Source: Bdellovibrionales bacterium (GTDB taxonomy: Bacteria; Bdellovibrionota; UBA1018; CAIPTA01). From it: a stretch of 13,302 bases of DNA. Position numbers and translations under genes: made by a program. Every line of letters starts with the position of its first letter. The first letter of the stretch is position 1. Below are positions 1 to 7,388 of this stretch, piece by piece. The notes beneath the pieces were generated by a model. That model was not told the origin of the DNA. It made no database searches and saw only the letters and a program-made list of their open reading frames with translations. The stretch spans positions 1 to 13,302 of the forward strand of contig JAKFYM010000231.1 of the NCBI GenBank assembly GCA_021730855.1. Reading direction: 5' to 3'.

Positions 1-2
1 TA

Positions 3-263
3 GGGGAAAATATCAACCCGGCTAGAGACATCATTGGGCCTGCGGACATGAAAGAGGCCACAGTGGAGTTCGTGCTCACAAAAACCTACTTCGAAAACTT
101 AGCGGTTTTGATGCAGGAGTATTTGGAGACGACAACTCTTGGCGATCTGATTCGTAAAGCTAGGGGTGAAACGAAGTTGCCTGCGCAAGCAGGAACTGCG
201 GCGAGCGTTACCCAGCCTCAGAACGCAGATCTGACCAAGCGTCTTGAAACCGATCTATCTTGA
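3..263 (+). CDS. Unrecognised protein, 3' part of a gene entering from the left edge
   Basis: This reading frame is open from the window edge (base 3) to a TGA at 261-263. An ATG lies at 48 but has no Shine-Dalgarno sequence in front of it, and the frame continues upstream without a stop. I therefore read it as the 3' end of a longer gene rather than a 71-residue protein, though a start at 48 cannot be excluded. The visible part is a mixed, mostly helical segment (about residues 16-60 of the fragment, acidic and hydrophobic) followed by a low-complexity Ala/Gln/Thr tail. I do not recognise a family. It overlaps the start of the cysteine desulfurase gene by 20 bases, which suggests the two are co-transcribed and translationally coupled. 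Confidence 0.45.
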   Translation, partial: GENINPARDIIGPADMKEATVEFVLTKTYFENLAVLMQEYLETTTLGDLIRKARGETKLPAQAGTAASVTQPQNADLTKRLETDLS

Positions 264-1389
264 TCATAACGCAACCACGACGATGGAGCAGTCGGCCCAA
301 GCGGCCCTGCTCCATTTTTCTTCGTCTGGCAATCCCTCCAGCATCCACTCCTTCGGCCGTCAGGCAAAAGTGGCTGTCGACCAAGGGCGCGAGCAACTAG
401 CCGCCGCCTTAGGCGTCCAGGATCCCGAGGAGCTCTGTTTCACAGGTTCCGCCACAGAATCCATTAATTTTGCGCTCAAGGGCCTGTATTTTCATTCTCA
501 GCAAGCAGGCCAACGCTTCCACCTGATCACCTCGGCCGTGGAGCACGAGGCCACTCTAGAGACCGCCCATTTTCTCCAAACTTTAGGAATCGAGCTCACG
601 ATTTTGCCCGTAGATCGTCACGGCAGGCTCGACCTTACTCAGCTGCAGGAAACGCTCGCCCAACGCAAGGGCGAGGCTGTTCTGGTCTCCTTACTAGCGG
701 CGAACAATGAAACCGGGGTGGTCTTTCCTTGGCAAGAGGCGGCCGCGCTCACCAAAGCTGCAGGAGCGTATTTTCACCTCGATGGGGTGCAAGCATTGGG
801 CAAGCTCGCGGGCTTTTCCTTGGGCAATGCGGTGGACTTAGCGAGCTTCTCGGCCCATAAAATCGGCGGCCCTAAGGGCGTGGGAGTGCTGTATATCCGA
901 CGCGGGACCAAACTTTTGAATCTCTTGCATGGGGGAGCTCAGGAACGCAAAAGGCGGGCTGGCACATTGAATGTGGCGGGCATCGCGGCCTTCGGGGCTG
1001 CGGCGGCTGCCTTAGGGCAGGAAAAGATCGCCCAAACGGATCGCCTGCGGCTTCTGCTCGAGGGCGAGGTGAGAAAAATCCCTGGCACCCAGCTGCAGGG
1101 AGAGGCCGCGCCGCGCCTCGCAAATACGAGCAACTTTCTGTTTGATGGCGTGCGGGGCGAGGCCTTGGTGATGGGTTTGGACATTGAGGGCTTTGCCGTC
1201 TCGAGTGGAAGTGCTTGTAATTCTGGTTCGATTCTCCCCTCCCACGTGCTTTTGGCGATGGGCCTCGACAAGCTAGCGGCGCGGTCGGCCTTGCGGATTT
1301 CTTTGTCGTCGCAAAATACCGAAGGGGAAGTCCGGGCTTTTTGCGCGGCGCTCGAGCGCGTGGTGGCACGGATTCGTAGTCTTTCGTAG
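244..1389 (+). CDS. Cysteine desulfurase (NifS/IscS class, PLP-dependent)
   Basis: This 381-residue class V aminotransferase-fold enzyme takes sulfur from L-cysteine as a protein-bound persulfide and releases alanine. Visible landmarks are the N-terminal YLDHNATT motif (5-12), the PLP-stacking histidine in VEHEAT (H101), D180 and Q183 that contact the cofactor, the PLP lysine in SAHKIGGPKG (K206), and the catalytic cysteine loop SSGSACNSGS (C325). Length is normal for IscS/NifS/YrvO. The TTG at 244 is the only usable start: an in-frame TGA sits at 232-234 and the next ATG would remove the conserved N-terminal motif. The gene directly precedes mnmA, as yrvO precedes mnmA in Bacillus, so a dedicated tRNA-thiolation sulfur donor is the likeliest role. 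No IscU or Rrf2-like gene is adjacent in the window. The family is certain; the exact subtype (IscS, NifS or YrvO) is inferred from the neighbour. Confidence 0.93.
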   Translation: MKPIYLDHNATTTMEQSAQAALLHFSSSGNPSSIHSFGRQAKVAVDQGREQLAAALGVQDPEELCFTGSATESINFALKGLYFHSQQAGQRFHLITSAVEHEATLETAHFLQTLGIELTILPVDRHGRLDLTQLQETLAQRKGEAVLVSLLAANNETGVVFPWQEAAALTKAAGAYFHLDGVQALGKLAGFSLGNAVDLASFSAHKIGGPKGVGVLYIRRGTKLLNLLHGGAQERKRRAGTLNVAGIAAFGAAAAALGQEKIAQTDRLRLLLEGEVRKIPGTQLQGEAAPRLANTSNFLFDGVRGEALVMGLDIEGFAVSSGSACNSGSILPSHVLLAMGLDKLAARSALRISLSSQNTEGEVRAFCAALERVVARIRSLS

Positions 1390-1428
1390 CCCACAGGGAG
1401 ATTGCGCGCCTGCGCACGAGTGCCAAGG

Positions 1429-1457
1429 TTGACGTTCAGCGTCGATGCGAGTAATCT
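1429..1457 (+). promoter_or_regulatory. Possible sigma-70 promoter for mnmA
   Basis: TTGACG (1429-1434) matches five of six -35 bases. After exactly 17 bases comes TAATCT (1452-1457), which keeps the three strongest -10 positions (T1, A2, T6). Transcription would begin about 1463-1466, at or just before the ATG at 1467, giving a leaderless or nearly leaderless mnmA message. That agrees with the absence of a Shine-Dalgarno sequence there. The call rests on sequence match only. Confidence 0.35.
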
Positions 1458-1466
1458 TTGCCCCAA

Positions 1467-2618
1467 ATGACAGGGCAAGTAGCGAAATCCAAAGGCAAAG
1501 TAGTGGTGGCAATGAGCGGGGGCGTGGATTCGTCGGTGACGGCGGCGCTTCTGCAACTCCAAGGGTATGACGTGATCGGAATGTCGATCCAGACCTTTGA
1601 TGCGAGCAAAGACGAGAAGGATCGTTTCGATTCTTGCTGCTCGATCTCCGACATGAACGATGCCCGCCGCGTTTGCGATACGATTGGCGTGCCGTTTTTT
1701 GTGATCAATGCGGTGGAAGCGTTTGAGTCGCGGGTGATTGATTATTTTGTCTCGGAATACCTTCAGGCGCGCACTCCGAACCCTTGCGTGCTCTGCAATA
1801 ACCACATCAAGTTTGATTTCCTGCTCGAGCGCGCCCTCGAACTCGGGGCCGATTTTGTGGCCACCGGCCACTACGCCAAAGTGCATTTTGACGATGATTC
1901 CGGCCGCTATTCCATCCTGCGCGCCGTGGACGAACAAAAAGACCAAAGCTATTACCTCTTCGGCCTCAGCCAGGAGCAGCTCAAGCGCGTGCTGATGCCG
2001 CTTGGAGATTTGCGCAAGATCCAGGTGCGAAAGCTTGCCGAGCAGATGGGCCTTTTGCGGGTTTCTAAAAAGCCTGACTCCCAGGAAATTTGTTTTGTGG
2101 GCAGCGAAGGCTACGCAAAATTTATTGAGAAAAAGGTCGGGGACATCGCGTTCGTGACCGGCCACTTTGCGCTCCCTCGGGGCGAGGTGGCGGGTAACCA
2201 CGCGGGCGTGCACCACTACACTCTTGGACAACGCAAAGGCATTCCGGCCGATGTGATGCAGACGGCGCAGAAGCTAGGGTATGGCGCGGATCTTTTTGTG
2301 AGCTCGGTGGATGCCGAGACGGGAGTGGTGCGCTTGAACTCGGAGGCAGATCTCCTCAAGACCACCTTGATCGCGCAGAACTTTAATTGGATGGCGGGGG
2401 GCGATTTCACGCGCGACCGCAAAGTCACGGCCCGCATTCGGTCCCGCCACGACGGGGCTTCGGCCACGGCGCGCATCTATGCCGGCAACCAAGTGTTGGT
2501 GGAATTTGACGAAGGCCAACGCGCCATCACTCCCGGACAAGCCGTGGTGCTCTATGAGGGCGATATGGTGCTTGGCGGCGGCTGGATCGAAAAGGTGCTG
2601 GAGGCGCGGTTTGCTTGA
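1467..2618 (+). CDS. mnmA: tRNA-specific 2-thiouridylase MnmA
   Basis: MnmA adenylates U34 of tRNA-Lys, -Glu and -Gln and replaces its 2-oxygen with sulfur delivered as a persulfide from a cysteine desulfurase. From the ATG at 1467 the protein has 383 residues, near the usual 360-380. The N-terminal PP-loop ATP site SGGVDSS lies at about 17-23. The first catalytic cysteine is in the NPCVLCN segment (C110) and the second in DSQEICFVG (C209). The C-terminal barrel ends with the family-typical QAVVLYEGDMVLGGGWI stretch. A TTG at 1458 is an alternative start, and a TAA at 1452-1454 blocks anything earlier. Neither start has a clear ribosome-binding site. The gene lies 77 bases after the desulfurase gene and overlaps the next gene by 8 bases, so the sulfur donor and two tRNA modifiers are neighbours. 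Confidence 0.96.
   Translation: MTGQVAKSKGKVVVAMSGGVDSSVTAALLQLQGYDVIGMSIQTFDASKDEKDRFDSCCSISDMNDARRVCDTIGVPFFVINAVEAFESRVIDYFVSEYLQARTPNPCVLCNNHIKFDFLLERALELGADFVATGHYAKVHFDDDSGRYSILRAVDEQKDQSYYLFGLSQEQLKRVLMPLGDLRKIQVRKLAEQMGLLRVSKKPDSQEICFVGSEGYAKFIEKKVGDIAFVTGHFALPRGEVAGNHAGVHHYTLGQRKGIPADVMQTAQKLGYGADLFVSSVDAETGVVRLNSEADLLKTTLIAQNFNWMAGGDFTRDRKVTARIRSRHDGASATARIYAGNQVLVEFDEGQRAITPGQAVVLYEGDMVLGGGWIEKVLEARFA
2600..2604 (+). promoter_or_regulatory. Ribosome-binding site deciding the mtaB start
   Basis: GGAGG lies inside the last codons of mnmA, six bases before the TTG at 2611. This position and the family-typical N-terminus make TTG 2611 the preferred start over the in-frame ATG at 2479 deep within mnmA. 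Confidence 0.7.
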
Positions 2619-3948
2619 AACCACTCGCTTCACCTATGCCGTCTCGAGTATGGGCTGCAAGGCCAACCTCACGGACTCTCAAGCCCTAGAATCGACCCTG
2701 CGCCAGCTCGGCGGCACCGAGGCCGAATCGGGCCAAGACCCCGATCTCTATTTGCTCAACACTTGCACGGTCACCGACGAAGCCGACAAAGAGGCCCGTT
2801 CGCTCTTGCGCCGCTCGCGGGCTGGGCTGGCGATCGCCACGGGCTGCCTCGCGCAGGTGGATCCAGAGCAGCTCGAAAAAAGCGTGAGTGGCAGCAAAAA
2901 TGTGCGCGTGGTTCGCAATAGCGCCAAAAAAGAAATCGAAGGCCTGGTGCAAGAGTGGCTCGCGGGCACGCTCGACGAGCAACGCGCCTTAGTGCAGGGC
3001 GATCGCGCCCTCTGGCATGCAGAAATTTTGCCCAATCGCGCGGGCGCCTCTGAATCGAATCGCACGCGCGCATTTTATAAAGTTCAGGATGGTTGCAATG
3101 CCTTTTGTGCCTATTGCGTGATTCCGCTGGCCCGCGGCCGCAGCCGCAGCTTGCCGGCCGCGCAGGTGGTGCAAGAGATCCAGGCGTTTGTGGACGCTGG
3201 AGTGAAGGAAGTGGTGCTCACGGCGATCCACGCGGCGGACTATGCCGATGGCGAGCTTGATTTTACGGGTCTAGTGGAAGAAATTTTGCGCCAGACTTCG
3301 GTGCCCCGCCTGCGGCTCACTTCTCTGGATCCCGGAGAAATTCCGGATCGGCTCCTAGAGTTGATGGAAAAAAACCAAAGGCTTTGCCCGCATTTTCATG
3401 TTTCCCTGCAATCGGCCAATAGCCGGGTGCTGAGCGCGATGAAGCGCGCATACGATGCGGAAAAGGTGGAGGAGCGCCTCCTGGCAATTCGTGCGCGCCT
3501 GCCGCGCGCCTATGTGGGCATGGATTTGATTGCCGGATTCCCGGGAGAAACCGAAACAGAATTTATGGATGGGCTCGAGCGCCTGGAGCGCTTGCCCTGG
3601 ACGCGCGCCCATGTCTTCCCCTTTTCTGTGCGTAAGAACACGGCCGCTGCCCGGCTCGTGCAAGCGGGCTTGGGCCTGGCCCCCGAAGTGGTGCGGGAAC
3701 GCGCCAGGCTTTTGCGCGAATTGAGCGAGCGTAAGATGCGGGCCGCGCTCGAAGCGAAGGTGGGCAGCGTGATGGAGATCCTCGTGGAAGAAAAGCGAGT
3801 GAAGATCGGCACGCGCGAATGCTCGCAGGGCCACTCTCGCTCCTATTTTAAAGTTTTGATTCCGGGCCAACACCCGGCCAATGAGCTGCGTCGCGTGAAG
3901 ATCGTGGGCGTGGCCGAGAGAGAATTTTTAAAAGGAGAACTAGTATGA
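2611..3948 (+). CDS. mtaB: tRNA (N6-threonylcarbamoyladenosine37) methylthiotransferase, MtaB-type
   Basis: This 445-residue radical-SAM methylthiotransferase adds a methylthio group to t6A37, giving ms2t6A in ANN-decoding tRNAs. The N-terminal UPF0004 domain carries the three auxiliary-cluster cysteines at C16 (SSMGCKAN), C52 (LLNTCTVTDEADKEAR) and C79 (ATGCLAQ). The radical-SAM CxxxCxxC motif is CNAFCAYC (C162, C166, C169). A C-terminal TRAM-like domain occupies about 385-445. The NTCTVTDEADKEAR signature is typical of the MtaB (YqeV) branch; MiaB or RimO proteins are less likely but share the architecture. I chose the TTG at 2611 because a GGAGG precedes it by six bases and the protein then begins where family members do. 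The start overlaps the mnmA stop by 8 bases and the stop overlaps the next start (ATGA), indicating a translationally coupled operon. Its Fe-S clusters also depend on cysteine-derived sulfur. Confidence 0.9.
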   Translation: MLETTRFTYAVSSMGCKANLTDSQALESTLRQLGGTEAESGQDPDLYLLNTCTVTDEADKEARSLLRRSRAGLAIATGCLAQVDPEQLEKSVSGSKNVRVVRNSAKKEIEGLVQEWLAGTLDEQRALVQGDRALWHAEILPNRAGASESNRTRAFYKVQDGCNAFCAYCVIPLARGRSRSLPAAQVVQEIQAFVDAGVKEVVLTAIHAADYADGELDFTGLVEEILRQTSVPRLRLTSLDPGEIPDRLLELMEKNQRLCPHFHVSLQSANSRVLSAMKRAYDAEKVEERLLAIRARLPRAYVGMDLIAGFPGETETEFMDGLERLERLPWTRAHVFPFSVRKNTAAARLVQAGLGLAPEVVRERARLLRELSERKMRAALEAKVGSVMEILVEEKRVKIGTRECSQGHSRSYFKVLIPGQHPANELRRVKIVGVAEREFLKGELV

Positions 3949-4502
3949 ATTTATTTTTGCTTTTGCTGCCGATGGTTGCTTGGTCTAGCCCCCAGAGCCC
4001 GAAAGTGGTGGTGGAAGATATTTTTGCCAAAGCCAGCGTTTCGGAAGTGGCCAAAGACATGGGCAAACAAAATGAAGTGAATGCCTATGTGGATTTCCAT
4101 GCCTTGGCGAAAGCTGCGCTTGGCAGAAATTTCAAGGCGGCTTCGGCCGGAGATTTTGCCTGGTTCCGCAATACCCTCCAGGAAATCATCTCGCGCACGG
4201 TCTATCCCAAAGCGCCGGAGTTTTTGCAGGGAGTGAAGATCTCCTATAGCGGAGTGGAAGAGAAGGGCGAGAAGGCCGTGGTGAAAAGCACCGTGCAGAA
4301 CAAGGCCGATGTGACCGAAGTTTTTTATGAGCTACATCGGGCTAAGGACAATTGGCGCGTGGTGGATGTTTCGATCTCTGGCGTCTCTTGGGTGGAATCG
4401 ATCCGCGAGCAAGTGAATGACGTGCTGAAAAAGAAAAAATGGCCGGGCCTAAAAGAAGCCATGAACAAGCGCTTGCGTGAGTTGAGGGCGGGCGGAGCAT
4501 AA
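3945..4502 (+). CDS. MlaC/Ttg2D-family periplasmic phospholipid-transport protein
   Basis: This 185-residue protein has a very short hydrophobic leader (MNLFLLLLPMVAWS, residues 1-14), as expected for a periplasmic protein. The remainder resembles the toluene-tolerance Ttg2/MlaC family. It has an amphipathic N-terminal region, an LGRNFK...F..FRNTLQEIISRTVYP helical segment (about 58-87), and alternating strands containing VKSTVQNKADVTEVFYELH and NWRVVDVSISGVSWVESIR near the C-terminus. These are the positions where MlaC binds phospholipid acyl chains. Family members ferry phospholipids between the outer-membrane MlaA side and the MlaFEDB ABC complex. No mlaE, mlaF or mlaD is visible here, so its partner is unknown. 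AAAGGAG (3931-3937) precedes the ATG by seven bases. The start overlaps the mtaB stop by 4 bases. The following TolC-like gene hints at an envelope-transport role. Confidence 0.78.
   Translation: MNLFLLLLPMVAWSSPQSPKVVVEDIFAKASVSEVAKDMGKQNEVNAYVDFHALAKAALGRNFKAASAGDFAWFRNTLQEIISRTVYPKAPEFLQGVKISYSGVEEKGEKAVVKSTVQNKADVTEVFYELHRAKDNWRVVDVSISGVSWVESIREQVNDVLKKKKWPGLKEAMNKRLRELRAGGA
4494..4497 (+). promoter_or_regulatory. Ribosome-binding site for the upstream GTG start of the TolC-like gene
   Basis: GGAG lies in the last codons of the mlaC-like gene, seven bases before the GTG at 4505. It is the only well-placed Shine-Dalgarno sequence for the TolC-like gene. The internal start candidates (ATG 4529, ATG 4598, TTG 4670) have none. 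Confidence 0.55.
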
Positions 4503-4504
4503 AC

Positions 4505-5965
4505 GTGCGATTTAGAGCGCGTAACAAAATGGGGGATCTACTGCGGCCGGCTGCAAAAACGTCTGCCTTCGTTGCTCGTCGTTGCCATAGGTTTACTATG
4601 GCGCCTCCTCGCGCCTTGTCAGACGTTTTTTCGCTCGGCCTCACGGCATCCTTGCCTACGAACCCCATTTTGTTACGCGCTCTAAGCCTTCTCTTTTTTC
4701 TCTGCTGCCAAGCGCAGGCTGCTAGCCTTGGCCTACGTGAATCGATTGATTTCGCTCTAGCGCATAATGGAGAGCTGCGCGCGCAGCGCTTTCAAATCCA
4801 GCAAGCCGAGCAGGATGTGGGGCGCGTGAGTGCCGAATTTGGCCCGCACTTTGAGGCGCTCGCGGGGATTGGCCCAATCACCAGGGCCACGGGCAATGCC
4901 ACCGAAGCGAATGAGGACAAAAACACCTTTGGCCGCACCATTCTTGGGAAAATTAGCGTCACCCAGCCTCTCTACGCCTGGGGGCGCAGGACCAATTATA
5001 AAAATGCGGCGCATGCCGGAGTGCATGTGGAGCAGGCGGAAGTGCAGCAAAAGGAAGACGAAGTGCGCTTCCAAGTAAAGGAAGCGTATTTTGGTTTCCA
5101 GCTAGCCAATTCTCTACGGGATTTCATTCAGAGTGGAAAAGAAGAGTTGCTCAAGACCCTCAATAGCCGCAAAAAAAAGGGCGCCAAAGAAGACTATCGC
5201 TTGCAAATCTTCCTGAGCGAGGTGGAAGCGCGGGAAGCCGAAGTGAAAAAATACTACGAGCTTGCCAAAGAGGGCTACACCCTGCGGCTCGGAGCCGAGC
5301 GCGGAACTTTGCCAAAAGACGAATGGCTGGCGGCGGAAACCCGAAACAAAAAACCCGTGGAAGAGTACATTGCTGTGGCCCAAGCGAGCCGCCCGGAATT
5401 TCGCCAGATCGGGGAGGGGATTTTTGCGAAGCGGAGCCTCGCCAAGGCCGAAAAAAAAGGCGCCTATCCGGTGCTTGCTTTCATGGCCTCTTATGATTTG
5501 GCGGACACCAATGTGCGCACCCCGCAGCCTGGGGTTTTTTCCTACGATCCTTACAACCGCGAAACCTGGGCCTTAGGCGTGGGTTTCAAATTAGACCTGC
5601 AATGGGACCTACAGGCCAATAAGGCCGCAAAACTCCGGGCCGAGGCCGACGAGCTCGAAGCGAAGGAGGGGTTTGCCCGTCGAGGCATCGAAGTTGAGGT
5701 CCGGAGATCCTATCTTGAGCTTGAGGAGGCGGAGACAAGGCTGCAGGCAGCCACCACCGCCTACCAAACAGGCAAGAAATGGCTCACCGGGGAGCTGATG
5801 TCGTATGGTTCTGGTTTGGGCAATGCGAGCGGCATCGTCGAGGCTTATGGCGCCAGGGCCGAGACCACCAAGGCCTATTTCGAGGCTGTGCATCGTCACC
5901 ATATGGCCTGGGCCATGCTTTCCCGCGTCGTGGGCCGCGAGGTCGATCCGCTCCTGGCTCCCTGA
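4505..5965 (+). CDS. TolC-family outer-membrane efflux protein with an unusual N-terminal extension
   Basis: The body is a TolC/OEP-type trimeric outer-membrane channel. It has a mature N-terminus ASLGLRESIDFALAHN, long coiled-coil helices rich in Ala/Glu/Lys/Gln (about 95-260 and 370-470), and the usual internal duplication of two helical halves. Such channels dock with an inner-membrane pump and adaptor to export substrates; no pump or adaptor is in the window. From the GTG at 4505 the protein has 486 residues. A clear signal peptide (LLRALSLLFFLCCQAQA) begins only at residue 56, coded from a TTG at 4670, and starting there would give 431 residues. Residues 3-60 are coded by a 174-bp palindromic element. 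The true start is unresolved: GTG 4505 has the ribosome-binding site, while TTG 4670 has the right protein. The gene starts 2 bases after the mlaC-like stop. Confidence 0.82.
   Translation: MRFRARNKMGDLLRPAAKTSAFVARRCHRFTMAPPRALSDVFSLGLTASLPTNPILLRALSLLFFLCCQAQAASLGLRESIDFALAHNGELRAQRFQIQQAEQDVGRVSAEFGPHFEALAGIGPITRATGNATEANEDKNTFGRTILGKISVTQPLYAWGRRTNYKNAAHAGVHVEQAEVQQKEDEVRFQVKEAYFGFQLANSLRDFIQSGKEELLKTLNSRKKKGAKEDYRLQIFLSEVEAREAEVKKYYELAKEGYTLRLGAERGTLPKDEWLAAETRNKKPVEEYIAVAQASRPEFRQIGEGIFAKRSLAKAEKKGAYPVLAFMASYDLADTNVRTPQPGVFSYDPYNRETWALGVGFKLDLQWDLQANKAAKLRAEADELEAKEGFARRGIEVEVRRSYLELEEAETRLQAATTAYQTGKKWLTGELMSYGSGLGNASGIVEAYGARAETTKAYFEAVHRHHMAWAMLSRVVGREVDPLLAP
4512..4685. repeat. 174-bp palindromic element with 23-bp perfect inverted termini (MITE- or RPE-like)
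   Basis: Bases 4512-4534 and 4663-4685 are exact reverse complements (23 of 23; the left arm begins TTAGAGCGCG and ends ATGGGG). Nested inside are a second exact inverted pair, AAAAACGTCTG (4555-4565) with CAGACGTTTTT (4620-4630), and an apex stem GCCATAG (4584-4590) with CTATGGC (4596-4602) around a GTTTA loop. All three pairs share nearly the same centre, 4593-4598. The outer ends carry TA dinucleotides (4513-4514 and 4683-4684), as left by some TA-targeting elements. The length is 58 codons with no stop in the TolC frame, so it is translated if the GTG at 4505 is used. It contains no transposase. It could be a non-autonomous mobile repeat, an intercistronic RNA fold, or both; no second copy is in this window. 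Confidence 0.8.
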
Positions 5966-5973
5966 TTCCAGTG

Positions 5974-6041
5974 GCCCTCGAAGCTTTACGAATCCGCCGC
6001 TTTGCGGTATGAAAGCCTCAATCAATCCGAAAGCTGAGGGC
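5974..6041 (+). promoter_or_regulatory. Possible mRNA stem covering the INO1 ribosome-binding site
   Basis: GCCCTC (5974-5979) and GAGGGC (6036-6041) pair, continuing as AGCTTT (5982-5987) with AAAGCT (6030-6035) across a two-base bulge. A smaller CCGC/GCGG hairpin (5994-6007) sits in the loop. The right arm contains the GAGGG used as ribosome-binding site for the ATG at 6044. A 12-codon frame (6009-6047) also ends in an ATGA overlap with that start, though without its own ribosome-binding site. A fold that masks translation initiation is possible but untested. No riboswitch class is recognised. Confidence 0.3.
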
Positions 6042-6043
6042 TT

Positions 6044-7387
<1,344 letters not shown>

Positions 7388-7388
7388 G

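Noticed and set aside
1367..1382. TGGCACG on the + strand near the end of the desulfurase gene as a sigma-54 promoter
   Set aside because: The -24 part is perfect but there is no GC at -12, so the essential second element is missing.
1407..1426. TGGCAC on the - strand near 1420 as a sigma-54 promoter
   Set aside because: The GG-to-GC spacing is one base short, and it would drive antisense transcription into the desulfurase gene.
939..2231. 430-codon open frame on the - strand
   Set aside because: It lies antisense to the desulfurase and mnmA genes, both secure by catalytic motifs. The product is His/Arg/Ala-rich without recognisable domains, as expected for a shadow frame in GC-rich DNA.
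3355..3873. 172-codon open frame on the - strand
   Set aside because: It is antisense to mtaB, rich in His/Ala/Arg, and has no ribosome-binding site or domain.
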